The position numbers were made by a program, and so were the translations under genes. From NCBI RefSeq assembly GCF_002925905.1, contig NZ_PRDB01000008.1, forward strand, positions 219,120-283,119: a DNA stretch of 64,000 nt, written 5' to 3'. The notes below the pieces were generated by a model, which saw nothing but the letters and a program-made list of their open reading frames with translations, was not told the DNA's origin and searched no databases. Below, piece after piece: positions 50,823-60,004 of the stretch. Each line of letters starts with the position of its first letter. The stretch's first letter is position 1. The stretch comes from Klebsiella michiganensis (lineage in GTDB: Bacteria > Pseudomonadota > Gammaproteobacteria > Enterobacterales > Enterobacteriaceae).

Positions 50823-52199
50823 CTACGCCGAACGGCGCAGGGTTTTAAAGGCCACAAACAGGAACAGGATCCACACCGGCAGCAGAATCGCCGACAGGCG
50901 CATTCCGTCAATGGTGCACATCAGCACCAGGATCAGCCCCAGAAAGGCGATACAGGTATAGTTGCTGGCGGGCGACAGCAGGGCTTTAAACTTCGATTCG
51001 CGCCCTTTGCGCCGCTGGGCGGCGCGGAACTTGAGGTGCGCCAGGCAGATCATAATCCAGTTCAGCAGCAGCGTCGCTACCACCAGCGCCATCAGCAGGC
51101 CGAGGGCTTTCTGCGGCAGCAGATAGTTAAGCAGCACCACCAGCGAGGTGATAATCCCCGAGAGCAGCAGGGAGTTAACCGGCACGCCTCGCTTGCTGAC
51201 GCGGGCGAGAAACTTCGGCGCATTGCCCTGTACCGACAGACCGAACAGCATCCGGCTATTCGAGTAAACGCCGCTGTTATAAACCGACAGCGACGCTACC
51301 AGAATCACGAAGTTCAGCGCGGAAGCAACCACGTTGCTGTCGAGATTATGAAAGATCATCACGAACGGGCTGCTGTCGGATTTAATTTCCACCCACGGAT
51401 AGAGCGCCAGCAGAACCACCAGCGAGCCGATATAAAACAGCAGAATACGGTATACCACCTGGTTGACCGCTTTCGGGATGCTCTTTTCCGGGTTCTGCGC
51501 TTCCGCGGCGGTAATGCCGATAAGCTCCAGTCCGCCGAAGGAGAACATGATCACCGCCAGCGACACGATCAGGCCGTGCCAGCCGGTGGCGAAGAAACCG
51601 CCGTGTTTCCACAGGTTATCGATTCCCGCCTTGCTGCCGCCGTGTCCGCCGAACAGCATCCACAGGCCAAAGCCGATCATGCCGATAATCGCCAGCACCT
51701 TAATCAGCGCGAACCAGAACTCCGCTTCGCCGTACAGGCGCACGTTCACCAGGTTTACGGCGTTGATAATGATGAAGAACGCGGCGGCCCAGATCCACGT
51801 CGGCACATCCGGCAGCCAGTACTGCATATAGATCCCGGCGGCGGTCAGCTCCGCCATCCCGACCAGCACGAACATCACCCAGTAGTTCCAGCCGGAAAGA
51901 AAACCGGCGAACGGGCCCCAGTATTTATAAGCAAAGTGGGCAAAGGAGCCTGAAACCGGTTCTTCGACGACCATTTCGCCCAGCTGGCGCATGATCAGAA
52001 AGGCAACGATCCCGGCGACGGCATAGCCGAGCAGTACGGCCGGTCCCGCCATTTGAATCGCCGGCCCGATGCCGAGAAACAGGCCGGTACCGATGGCGCC
52101 GCCAAGGGCGATAAGTTGAATATGTCGGTTCTGTAAACCGCGATGAAGCGTCGGGCCGCTTTCCTCTACGGCATCCGACGATGTTGACGCGTCTTTCAC
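50823..52199 (-). CDS. pheP: PheP, phenylalanine:H+ symporter
   Basis: 458 residues, matching E. coli PheP (458) nearly throughout: LHRGLQNRHIQLIALGGAIG near the start and 12 membrane helices. Also matching are 'SGFLSGWNYW'-type and 'GGLELIGITAAEAQNPEKS' motifs of the amino acid permease family. It imports phenylalanine across the inner membrane. The start is GTG at 52199 with GGGGAG upstream, giving Met-Lys-Asp-Ala-Ser like E. coli Met-Lys-Asn-Ala-Ser; an ATG at 52232 is rejected. In E. coli pheP adjoins ybdG; here about 14 kb lie between them. Confidence 0.96.
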   Translation of the reverse strand: MKDASTSSDAVEESGPTLHRGLQNRHIQLIALGGAIGTGLFLGIGPAIQMAGPAVLLGYAVAGIVAFLIMRQLGEMVVEEPVSGSFAHFAYKYWGPFAGFLSGWNYWVMFVLVGMAELTAAGIYMQYWLPDVPTWIWAAAFFIIINAVNLVNVRLYGEAEFWFALIKVLAIIGMIGFGLWMLFGGHGGSKAGIDNLWKHGGFFATGWHGLIVSLAVIMFSFGGLELIGITAAEAQNPEKSIPKAVNQVVYRILLFYIGSLVVLLALYPWVEIKSDSSPFVMIFHNLDSNVVASALNFVILVASLSVYNSGVYSNSRMLFGLSVQGNAPKFLARVSKRGVPVNSLLLSGIITSLVVLLNYLLPQKALGLLMALVVATLLLNWIMICLAHLKFRAAQRRKGRESKFKALLSPASNYTCIAFLGLILVLMCTIDGMRLSAILLPVWILFLFVAFKTLRRSA

Positions 52200-52243
52200 G
52201 TCGCTCCCCTGTGTGTATATATGAAGGGGCACCTTTTAACACT

Positions 52244-52370
<127 letters not shown>

Positions 52371-52466
52371 AAATCGTCATACTTCAAGCCGCAGATGCCC
52401 TGGCTTTATACATTCATTGATTTATTACAACCGGCGAGCCGCCCTGCCCGCTCCTGCGGTTTTGCC

Positions 52467-54704
52467 TTAAAATTCGTAGCCGACCGAAACCTTGAACGTG
52501 CGCGGTTCGCCGCGGAACAGATAGGTTCCGCTGTCGTCTGCGCCGGACCAGTAGTTCTCATCCGTCACGTTATCGACGCCCGCGCGTACCGTCATCTGAT
52601 TCTGGTTCTCGTTAAGCGCCAGACGATAGCGCACGCCGAGATCCAGGGTCGTGAAGCTATCAATCTTCTTGCTGTTCGCCTGGTCGGCATACTGCGAACC
52701 CGAGTGATTGAGGCGTGCGGTGGCGGTCAGGCCGTCGATAGGTTTGATGTCATACTCTGCGCCAAGCACCGCGTAGAAGCCCGGTACGCCGATGGCCGTT
52801 TTACCATCATTGACGCCATCCTTGGTTTTCGACAGTTCGGCTTTCAGCCAGGTCGCGCTGGCGTTAAGGCGCAGGCCGTACAGCGGTTCGCCGAAAACGT
52901 TAAATTCCACGCCGCGATTGCGCTGCTCGCCGTTAAGGCCATAGCGTTTCTGGCTATCCAGGAAGGCGGAAGGCATTTTAATTTCAAACAGCGCCAGCGA
53001 GCCGCCAATGCGGCCAAAATCCGCCTTCATCCCGACTTCGTTTTGTTTTGAGTGAATAATTCCGACGCTTTCCCCATAGTTAGCGGCGGAGGTTGGCGCA
53101 TTGCTGCCCGGCTGCAGGGCTTCGGTATGGTTAGCGTATAAAGAGAGAACCTGCCACGGCTTATAGACCACGCCATAGGTCGGCATCCAGCGGCTATCGT
53201 CATACGCATCGCTTTGCAGGCCGGTGACTTTATCGTAGTTGCGCACCACCACTTTTTGATGACGGGCGCCGACGGTGAACAGCAGCGTATCGTCCAGCAC
53301 GCCGAGGGTGTCGCTCAGCAGCCAGCCCTGGGAACGGGTGCGGCCGCTGGTGAGCGGATCGCCATAGTCGCCGCCGAATGATGCGTTCGCCGGGGGCGCA
53401 ACCGGACGGGTATCGTAGATATTCACCAGCGGATTATCCGCCGCCTTCGACATCCGCCACGCGGTTTTGTCGTTCTGGGTTTTCGCCGAATAGCCGACGT
53501 TGACCTTGTGCGACACAAAACCGGTGGCGAATTCGCCGCGTATCCCGGCCATGCCGCTGGCGGTATCCATATAGCGGTTGGTGTCCAGGCGCCCCGCCGT
53601 GGCGTTGCCCGCCCGGTCAATCAGCTTCGAGGCGCTATAGAGACCGATTTCATGGGCATGCTGCGCCCCCAGAGCGGCGTAGGCGGTCCATTTATCGACA
53701 ATGTCGTATTCCATTCTCAGCATACCGAACTCATTTTCGATATCGCTGTAAGCCCATTTTTGCGTGTAGTTGTGGGTGTTATCCGGCAGGCGCGGAATAA
53801 AATCGACGCCCGAAATGTTGATGCCCATCGGGCTACCGTGGAAGGTTTTTTTCTGATAGCCAAAGTCAAACGAGCTGCGCATCCGTTCGCCGCGATAATC
53901 GAGCCCTATGGAGGCCAGCGTGGTTCTGCGCTTATCACTCTCCACCGCCGCCTCGCCTTCGCGGTGCACCAGATTCACCCGCGCGCCGAACTGGTTGTCG
54001 TCGCCAAAGCGGCGGCCCAAATCCAGCGTACCGCCGACCTGAGAATCCGAGGTATAGTCGACGCCCACGCGGGCGGTCGGGGTATCTTCCGCGCGCTTAG
54101 GCTCCAGGTTGATCATCCCGCCGACGCCGGAGCTGGCCGCACCGTTAAGCAGAGCGTTGGCGCCTTTAAAAATTTCGACCCGCTCAAGCATGGCGGTATC
54201 CACCACCTGACGCGGCACCACGCCCGCCAGCCCGCTCAGGGTCATATCATCGCCGTCAAATTTAAGGCCGCGAATGCGGTAGGTCTCGGCGTAGTTACCG
54301 TAGCCCTGCACCGGCTGAACCCCGGCATCGTTGCTGACCACATCGGCGATGGTTTTCGCCTGCTGATCCTCGATAAGCTTCGAGGTATAGCCGATGATGC
54401 TAAACGGAACGTCCATCGCGTTTTGTTCGCCGAGCATCCCGAGACGGCCGCCGTTGGCTATCTGACCATCGAGATAGGCGGGCACTATCAAATCGCCGCC
54501 GGCTTTAAAATCGCTGGCGGATGCGGCCTGAACGACCATCGTTTCTTCGCTTTTCTGGCGTTCGGCGACGTTTTCCGCCGCCGTTGCCGAATGGGAGATT
54601 GCGCCAACGGTTAACGCCAGTAGCGTTTTCCGCAGCGGGAAAGCCGGTGCGGCGCAGCCGCTTAAGTTGGCAGAGACGGCCAGCGCCGGGAGAGTGCGTT
54701 TCAT
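52467..54704 (-). CDS. TonB-dependent siderophore receptor
   Basis: 745-residue outer-membrane receptor from ATG 54704 (a Met at 54860 would precede the signal peptide and overlap the operator region). TonB box near residue 56 (Glu-Glu-Thr-Met-Val-Val-Gln-Ala), plug domain (MDVPFSIIGYTSKLIEDQQA onward), 'RIRGLKFDGDDMTLSGLAGV', then a barrel ending in Val-Gly-Tyr-Glu-Phe, the standard C-terminal Phe. It resembles FcuA/Fiu-like siderophore receptors, ligand unknown. A Fur box lies 166 bp upstream. It is not next to a transport operon; the iron ABC importer at 60005 could serve it. Confidence 0.88.
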   Translation of the reverse strand: MKRTLPALAVSANLSGCAAPAFPLRKTLLALTVGAISHSATAAENVAERQKSEETMVVQAASASDFKAGGDLIVPAYLDGQIANGGRLGMLGEQNAMDVPFSIIGYTSKLIEDQQAKTIADVVSNDAGVQPVQGYGNYAETYRIRGLKFDGDDMTLSGLAGVVPRQVVDTAMLERVEIFKGANALLNGAASSGVGGMINLEPKRAEDTPTARVGVDYTSDSQVGGTLDLGRRFGDDNQFGARVNLVHREGEAAVESDKRRTTLASIGLDYRGERMRSSFDFGYQKKTFHGSPMGINISGVDFIPRLPDNTHNYTQKWAYSDIENEFGMLRMEYDIVDKWTAYAALGAQHAHEIGLYSASKLIDRAGNATAGRLDTNRYMDTASGMAGIRGEFATGFVSHKVNVGYSAKTQNDKTAWRMSKAADNPLVNIYDTRPVAPPANASFGGDYGDPLTSGRTRSQGWLLSDTLGVLDDTLLFTVGARHQKVVVRNYDKVTGLQSDAYDDSRWMPTYGVVYKPWQVLSLYANHTEALQPGSNAPTSAANYGESVGIIHSKQNEVGMKADFGRIGGSLALFEIKMPSAFLDSQKRYGLNGEQRNRGVEFNVFGEPLYGLRLNASATWLKAELSKTKDGVNDGKTAIGVPGFYAVLGAEYDIKPIDGLTATARLNHSGSQYADQANSKKIDSFTTLDLGVRYRLALNENQNQMTVRAGVDNVTDENYWSGADDSGTYLFRGEPRTFKVSVGYEF

Positions 54705-54869
54705 AAGATCAGTCCTGAACAAAATCAACGATCCGATAGTGACTCCGCCGCCGAAATTCGCGTTTCCGGTCTTGCGCCTGTGAGCCCCATCCAGTGCCTT
54801 CGCCGTTTCCCTGTGAGCCCGCGACGTACGCAGGTTATCTCCTGACAAAACCGCAAACAAGAAGAAGAA

Positions 54870-54889
54870 TGAGAACTATACGCATTATC
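54870..54889. promoter_or_regulatory. Fur box upstream of TonB receptor
   Basis: TGAGAACTATACGCATTATC matches the Fur consensus TGATAATGATAATCATTATC at about 15 of 20 positions. It is 166 bp upstream of the receptor start, so a long leader is implied. Iron repression is inferred. Confidence 0.6.
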
Positions 54890-55010
54890 TTATCGTAATC
54901 AAGCCTGGCTTTTGCCGTCTGGAAAAACGTTTCATTTTTCGCTGAAAGGGATTCGCCGCAGAGGTTTGGGCGAAAGGTGAGGAAGCGCGCGCAGCAAAAC
55001 GCGGAGAGAC

Positions 55011-55039
55011 AAAAGGCCGGAACCCGACAGGCTCCGGCC
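55011..55039 (-). terminator. terminator of aldo/keto reductase gene
   Basis: GGCCGGAACCCGACAGGCTCCGGCC (GGCCGGA paired with TCCGGCC), followed on the minus strand by TTTTGTCTC. It lies eight bases after the reductase stop. Confidence 0.8.
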
Positions 55040-55046
55040 TCAATCA

Positions 55047-56000
55047 CTACGCGCTGGCGGTATCCAGACGCGCCAGCTGCCCGGCGCTCAGGCTCAGCGC
55101 GGCGGCGCGAGCAAAGCTCTCCACCTGAGCGAGGCTGGTGGCGCTGGCGATGGGCGCCGTCACGCCGTCGCGGCTCATCAGCCAGGCCAGCGCGACTTCG
55201 GCAGGTTTAGCGCCGCTTTGCTCCGCCACTTCAACCAGGGTATCGACAATACGCAGCCCGCGAGGATTGAGATATTTGCCGATACCGCCCCCGCGCTGGC
55301 TTTGCGCCAGGTCGGACTGCTGGCGGTATTTGCCGGTCAGGAAGCCGGACGCCAGGCTGTAGTAGGTCACCACGCCGATATCGCGGCTGATGCACAGGTC
55401 GCAGAGCGCGCCCTCAAAAGCCGAGCGATGATAAAGATTGTATTCCGGCTGCAGCACCTGCCAGGCCGGCAGGCCGCTTTTACGCGACACCTCCAGCGCG
55501 CCTGAAAGCTGCTGCGCATCGAGGTTCGAGGCGCCCATGGCGCGGATTTTCCCCGCCTGCTGTAGGGCGTGGAAGGCGTCGAGGGTTTCGGCGACCGGCG
55601 TTTCCGGGTCCGGCCAGTGGGCGAAATAGAGGTCAATATAATCGGTATTCAGGCGTCGCAGGGAGTCGTCCACCGCCTGCTGGATCCAGGCTTTTTTCAA
55701 CCCTTTATGACCGGGAAGGCCTAAATCGGAACCCACTTTGGTGAAGAGCTTTACCTTATCGCGCATGCCTGGCCGCGCCTGTAGCCAGCGGCCGATAATG
55801 GTTTCAGACTCGCCGCCCTGGTTGCCATCCGCCCAGCGGGAGTAGACATCCGCCGTGTCGATAGCATCGAAGCCGTGGTCTATAAACGCATCAAGAATGG
55901 CAAAACTGGTTTTTTCATCGATGGTCCAGCCAAAAACGTTACCGCCAAACACCAGCGGGGCGATGGAAAATCCGGTTTTGCCCAAGGGACGTGTCATCAT
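55047..56000 (-). CDS. aldo/keto reductase
   Basis: 317 residues of the AKR fold from ATG 56000 (GGAG eight bases upstream; the GTG at 56009 overlaps that signal). Catalytic tetrad elements are visible: Asp and Tyr in Asp-Thr-Ala-Asp-Val-Tyr-Ser, Lys in Phe-Thr-Lys-Val, His in Tyr-Phe-Ala-His-Trp-Pro. NADPH-dependent reduction of an aldehyde or ketone in the cytoplasm is expected; substrate unknown. It resembles general stress type reductases (YajO/Tas class). Stands alone, with its own terminator. Confidence 0.88.
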   Translation of the reverse strand: MMTRPLGKTGFSIAPLVFGGNVFGWTIDEKTSFAILDAFIDHGFDAIDTADVYSRWADGNQGGESETIIGRWLQARPGMRDKVKLFTKVGSDLGLPGHKGLKKAWIQQAVDDSLRRLNTDYIDLYFAHWPDPETPVAETLDAFHALQQAGKIRAMGASNLDAQQLSGALEVSRKSGLPAWQVLQPEYNLYHRSAFEGALCDLCISRDIGVVTYYSLASGFLTGKYRQQSDLAQSQRGGGIGKYLNPRGLRIVDTLVEVAEQSGAKPAEVALAWLMSRDGVTAPIASATSLAQVESFARAAALSLSAGQLARLDTASA

Positions 56001-56131
56001 GCCGTTCACTCCTTATCGCTTATATTCAGTATCCTTCGGAACGCCGTGAGGGCCAGAAAAGGACAATTACGGGATAGTAAGAAAAGGAAGCTTGAAGCGG
56101 GCTATCCGTGCCCGCTGAATGCATAACAACA

Positions 56132-56908
56132 TTATGTCCCGGAATAGACGTCAAAGCTAAAATATTTCCCGGCTAACTTTTTATAGGTGCCGTCGGCGAG
56201 AATAGTGGCAATCGCGCCGTTTATCTCCTGGCGCAGAGCATCGTCCTCTTTGCGCAGGCCAATCGCCGCGCCGGCGCCGAACAGCTTGTCGTCCTTCAGG
56301 TGGCCGCCAACGAAGGCAAAATCTTTACCCTGCGGCTGCTGCAGGAAGCTGTAGTCGGCCATCATCCCGGAAAGCACCGCGCCGTCAATACGCCCGGACT
56401 CCAGATCCTGAACCACGCGATCCGCCCCCTGATAGGCGACGATATTGATCCCGGCCGTGCGCCAGTGCTGGTTAACGTAAGTCTCCTGCGCCGAGCCCTG
56501 CTCTACGCCGATGGTTTTGCCCTTCAGCTGCTCGACGGTATTCCCGGCCAGGGTGTTTTTACGCGCCACGAGGAACACCGGGCCGTTGTACAGCTTGTCG
56601 CTAAAGCCGATCTGCTCTTTACGCTTCTCGGTCATATACATGCCGGAGAGGATCGCGTCGAACTTACGCGCCTTCAGCGCCGGAATAATGCCGTCGAAGT
56701 TGCTTTCCACCCACACGCACTTCGCCTGCAGCTGGGCGCAAATCGCGTTGCCGAGGTCAATATCAAAACCCGCCAGCTTACCCTGCGGATCTTTCCATTC
56801 AAACGGCGCGAAAGTCGGATCGACGCCAAAGCGAATTTCCTTATTTTCTGCGGCCAGGGCTGAAGTTGAGGCCATCAGCGCGACCCACAGCAGAAGAGAT
56901 TTTTTCAT
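56132..56908 (-). CDS. periplasmic amino acid-binding protein (ArgT/HisJ-like)
   Basis: 258-residue SBP_bac_3 protein with a signal peptide (1-19, Ser-Ala-Leu-Ala-Ala) and the motif IRFGVDPTFAPFEWKDPQGK near 25-44. 'GKTIGVEQGSAQETYV' follows, both typical of lysine/arginine/ornithine or histidine binding proteins. It is encoded 19 bp after an M20 amidohydrolase, which may release or trim the amino acid. No permease or ATPase is adjacent, so it probably feeds a transporter encoded elsewhere. Confidence 0.87.
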   Translation of the reverse strand: MKKSLLLWVALMASTSALAAENKEIRFGVDPTFAPFEWKDPQGKLAGFDIDLGNAICAQLQAKCVWVESNFDGIIPALKARKFDAILSGMYMTEKRKEQIGFSDKLYNGPVFLVARKNTLAGNTVEQLKGKTIGVEQGSAQETYVNQHWRTAGINIVAYQGADRVVQDLESGRIDGAVLSGMMADYSFLQQPQGKDFAFVGGHLKDDKLFGAGAAIGLRKEDDALRQEINGAIATILADGTYKKLAGKYFSFDVYSGT

Positions 56909-56927
56909 TATTTACGGACTCCAGAGA

Positions 56928-58106
56928 TCAACGGCAGTGTGTTTCAACTAACCGGGCGAACAGCGTCGCGCCGGTAGAAATAATGTCATCATTAAAGTCA
57001 TAGCCGGGGTTGTGCACCATACAGCTGCCCTTCCCGCCTTTCTCGCCATTGCCCAGCAGGAAGTAGCAGCCGGGGCGCTGCTGGAGCATAAAGGCGAAAT
57101 CTTCGCTGGCGTTCATCGGCGAAATGGATTCCAGCACGCCCTCCTTGCCAAAGACGTCCAGCGCCAGCGCTTTGGCGAATTCGGTCTCTTCGACGCTGTT
57201 GGTCAGTACCGGATAGGAGTCAAAAACCGCTACCTCGCTGCTGGCGCCGTAGCTTTTGGCGGTAAAATCAGCGAGCTCCTTGATCCGCGTAATCAGCAGG
57301 TCGCGAATTTCCGGCTTCATCGCCCGCACGCTCAGCTCCATCACCACGTTCTCAGGGATGACGTTGGAGGCGATACCCGCCTGGAAGGTGCCGACGCTCA
57401 CCACCGCGGTTTCGCCCGGCGGTACGTTACGCGCAACGATGCTTTGCAGATTCATCACCAGCGCCGCGCCGGTAACAATGGGATCGACGGTGCGCTCGGG
57501 GTGCGCGCCGTGGCCGCCGTAGCCGGTAATGGTGATTTTTACCGTATCCGCCGAGGCCATAAAATTCCCGGCGTAAAAGCCGATTTTCCCCACCGGCAGG
57601 CCCGGCATATTATGCAGGCCGAAGATGCGCTCGCAGGGAAAGCGCTCAAACAGGCCGTCTTTGATCATTAAATCCGCGCCGCCGATCGCTTCTTCCGCGG
57701 GCTGGAAAATCAGGTGTACCGTGCCGTTGAACTGGCAGGCCGGCGAGGCGATATATTTCGCCGCCGCCAGCAGAATGGTAGTGTGGCCGTCGTGGCCGCA
57801 GGCGTGCATTTTTCCGGCCACGGTGCTGGCCCACGGGAGATCGGTCGCTTCGAAAATCGGCAGCGCGTCCATGTCGGCGCGCAGGCCGATAGTACGCGGC
57901 GAATCGCCCTTGCTTAACGTTCCTACCACCCCGGTTTTCGCCAGCCCGCGGGTCACCGTATAGCCCCACTCGGTCAGTTTTCCGGCCACCAGCTCGCTGG
58001 TATTAAACTCTTCCAGGCTTAATTCCGGATGGGCGTGCAAATAATGACGGATCGCAATCATTTCATCTTCGGTGGCTTTAATTTCAGGAATTACACAGTC
58101 GGTCAT
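56928..58106 (-). CDS. M20-family amidohydrolase (aminoacylase/hippuricase type)
   Basis: 392 residues with the M20D metal motif His-Ala-Cys-Gly-His-Asp-Gly-His (near 101-108), Glu-Glu-Ala-Ile-Gly-Gly-Ala-Asp, and the C-terminal His in MVHNPGYDFND. Such enzymes split N-acyl amino acids or related amides. No signal peptide is apparent, so it is cytoplasmic. It is the first gene of a pair with the amino-acid binding protein 19 bp downstream; a joint scavenging role for an acylated amino acid is inferred. Confidence 0.88.
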   Translation of the reverse strand: MTDCVIPEIKATEDEMIAIRHYLHAHPELSLEEFNTSELVAGKLTEWGYTVTRGLAKTGVVGTLSKGDSPRTIGLRADMDALPIFEATDLPWASTVAGKMHACGHDGHTTILLAAAKYIASPACQFNGTVHLIFQPAEEAIGGADLMIKDGLFERFPCERIFGLHNMPGLPVGKIGFYAGNFMASADTVKITITGYGGHGAHPERTVDPIVTGAALVMNLQSIVARNVPPGETAVVSVGTFQAGIASNVIPENVVMELSVRAMKPEIRDLLITRIKELADFTAKSYGASSEVAVFDSYPVLTNSVEETEFAKALALDVFGKEGVLESISPMNASEDFAFMLQQRPGCYFLLGNGEKGGKGSCMVHNPGYDFNDDIISTGATLFARLVETHCR

Positions 58107-58547
58107 GCCGGTCTCCGGGATATAGAATCAGGTGCTAAGCTTTAATAACTTAACGTGCTAAGGGTTTATTGCAAGCAGGATTTCTTATTCCGCGCGGGGT
58201 TTTCATCTGATTTATTCATAGCGATTTAACGGCGAAGCGGACGAGTTTTACTATCACCTGAACCAGGAAACGTCTTACATTCTCTGCCTTTTATTAATCA
58301 TGAAGCACAATACTCATTTATAAAGCCTAAATAAGCAGATAAAACATCAAAGAAGAGGCGCAAGGATGATATTTTCAACTTTGCGGTTTTTAAGCGGATT
58401 TGATGTGAGAACAGGGGCGGGTGGGCAGTGCCCAATAGCGCCAGGCTGGCCGGACTACCGTCCCTCAGACGCGGGGAAATCGGTAGCGCGAACAGGTGCA
58501 CAGCACCGCCTCCGGAGGAGGCGGTTGCGAGGTTAAAGCAGAAAAGG
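58107..58547. other. intergenic region with REP-like hairpin
   Basis: 441 bp without a plausible gene. The left part is AT-rich and holds the M20 gene promoter. From 58430 it becomes GC-rich and ends in ACCGCCTCCGGAGGAGGCGGT (58505-58525), an eight-base-stem palindrome just after the RcnB-like stop. That palindrome may end the RcnB-like transcript, though no T-run follows. Confidence 0.5.
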
Positions 58548-59030
58548 TTAGTGGCTCAGCGCGCCGTTAATCAGGATCGACGTAATAATCCCGGTCGCGG
58601 CGGCAATCAGCACATAGTTACCGTCAATATAGGACCAGTGCTGCCCGTGCGGCGGTGCCGGTAATCCGCGATCGTTCCAGTCGTTTATCCGGTAATCATT
58701 GCCGCGATAACGTTCCGGAGCCGGCTGACCTTTGCGAAAATCATGGCCGTTCCACGCGAAATGGTCCCGCTCATGGCGCTCCTGATGAGAGTTACCCTGC
58801 GGCCCCTTGTCACCGCGCGACGGGCCACGGTTATCGTCGTTACCCTGATGATTGTTGGCCTGCGGCCCCTTGCCCGGCCCCTGCTGACGGTTGCCGTCCG
58901 GGCCGCCGCGGCCGGCGTCTTGCTGCCAGACCTGCTGCTGACCGTGGTTGTTGCCGCCAGGACCATCCGCCCAGGAGACGGAAGTCAAAGCACAAGATAG
59001 AATAATCGCCAGTGAAAGAATCTTTTTCAT
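58548..59030 (-). CDS. RcnB-family periplasmic protein
   Basis: 160 residues from ATG 59030 (AGGAGGTG upstream; the Met at 59126 is rejected). Signal peptide 1-22 (Ser-Val-Ser-Trp-Ala-Asp). The central part (25-100) is a low-complexity, Gly/Asn/Gln/His/Asp-rich segment. The C-terminus carries the RcnB pattern: 'DWNDRGLPAPPHGQHW', Tyr-Val-Leu-Ile-Ala-Ala-Ala-Thr-Gly-Ile-Ile. E. coli RcnB helps Ni/Co homeostasis; here the His- and Asn-rich linker suggests metal binding, but that is inference. No rcnA lies beside it. Confidence 0.82.
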   Translation of the reverse strand: MKKILSLAIILSCALTSVSWADGPGGNNHGQQQVWQQDAGRGGPDGNRQQGPGKGPQANNHQGNDDNRGPSRGDKGPQGNSHQERHERDHFAWNGHDFRKGQPAPERYRGNDYRINDWNDRGLPAPPHGQHWSYIDGNYVLIAAATGIITSILINGALSH

Positions 59031-59114
59031 AATACACCTCCTGATATATTTCCTTTGTACCGGGAAAATGTGGAGGAATAGTGAGTAACAATATAACCAG
59101 GACAATTCCTGGCT

Positions 59115-59232
59115 TATACCTTTCATCTTTTAAGGCGCATGTCCTGGCTGGATGCATTCCCCCGTTCACCTGGCGACCGGTGCTCCCGGGGACTTATGAA
59201 CCTGCCGCCGCAGTGCGGCTAAAAATTCAGGG
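59115..59232. repeat. diverged ERIC-like repeat
   Basis: Opens TTATACCTTTCATCTTTTAAGG-like and continues GCATGTCCTGGC, CTCCCGGGGACT and CTGCCGCC, ending AAAAATTCAGGG. The order of blocks mirrors ERIC (TATACCCGTCATACTTCAAG, GCATGTGCGTTGGC, CTCCTGGGGATTC, GCCGCC, AATTATTTAGGG), so a degenerate relative is proposed. Confidence 0.45.
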
Positions 59233-59293
59233 AGAGAGCATTATAACGTTTTAAAAATATTATCCCGACGCTGAACAAAGCGCACCAAATAAC

Positions 59294-59321
59294 AAAAAAG
59301 GCCGCTTTCGCGACCTTTTTT
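59294..59321 (-). terminator. terminator after repeat-rich secreted protein gene
   Basis: AAAAAAGGCCGC-TTTC-GCGACCTTTTTT: stem GGCCGC/GCGACC with A and T runs on both sides; one mismatch. It sits 16 bp after the stop of the minus-strand gene. Confidence 0.8.
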
Positions 59322-59337
59322 AGAAAATAGCCAGAGA

Positions 59338-59730
59338 TTACTCAGTGACTTTGGTTTTTAGCTCTTCGGCACCCTGCTTGGTTTTATCCCAGCCTTCTTT
59401 GCTGACCTCTTTGGTCTTATTCCAGCCTTTTTCGGTGCCTTCTTTGGTCGCGTTCCAGCCCTTCTCAGTTCCTTCTTTGGTCTTATTCCAGGTTTTCTGC
59501 GCGCCTTCGCTGACTTCGCTGCCTACGCTGTCGCTTTTGCCTTCTGCCGCGTGTTTGGCTTTCAGCTGCTGCTCTTCACCCTGGTGCTGGGCCTCGTGCA
59601 GTTTTTCTTTCGCGGTATTCGCCCCTTCATGGGCCGCCGCGACGGTATCGTCGGTTGCGTGTGTCGTTGTTGCAGCAAAAACAGGAGCTGCTACCAGAAT
59701 CGCAGATAACGCAATCATTGCTTTTTTCAT
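59338..59730 (-). CDS. secreted protein with tandem 11-residue amphipathic repeats
   Basis: 130 residues from ATG 59730 (GAGAGGAC upstream). Signal peptide 1-20 (Ala-Pro-Val-Phe-Ala-Ala). The second half is built of near-identical units of 11 residues, Gly-Trp-Asn-Lys-Thr-Lys-Glu-Gly-Thr-Glu-Lys, at least four in a row with one variable unit (Glu-Val-Ser-Lys-Glu). The whole mature chain is highly charged and free of Cys. The 11-residue period recalls LEA-like or apolipoprotein-like helices that bind membranes or protect on drying. No named family recognised. Confidence 0.75.
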   Translation of the reverse strand: MKKAMIALSAILVAAPVFAATTTHATDDTVAAAHEGANTAKEKLHEAQHQGEEQQLKAKHAAEGKSDSVGSEVSEGAQKTWNKTKEGTEKGWNATKEGTEKGWNKTKEVSKEGWDKTKQGAEELKTKVTE

Positions 59731-59954
59731 AATGTCCTCTCTCGCTAACGAACTTAATGTTATGAGTCGCATTTAGCATGGCACAAGATTTTACCGTCTG
59801 GCTTTAGGGATTGTTCTTAAAACTGATTTCGGACTTTTCTATCGACTTTTGGTCTGCCGCGTCCCGCTTCTGAATGCGCGAATAAATTCCAACAAATTTG
59901 TTACATTTTAAGTCATTTGCCGTTGATATACTTGCCGTTTATGTTTACACGAGA

Positions 59955-59975
59955 ATAATTCTCAGAATCATTATA
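59955..59975. promoter_or_regulatory. Fur box upstream of iron ABC operon
   Basis: The core AATTCTCAGAATCATTATA (59957-59975) matches the 19-bp Fur consensus at about 13 positions and overlaps a GAGAAT/ATTCTC palindrome. It lies 30 bp before the binding-protein start. Iron repression is inferred. Confidence 0.55.
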
Positions 59976-60004
59976 TTTATAAATTAGCAAACGGAACGCA
60001 TATT

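Noticed and set aside
54705..54860. 52-residue N-terminal extension of the TonB receptor
   Set aside because: It would precede the signal peptide and end close to the Fur box; the ATG at 54704 begins a normal signal sequence.
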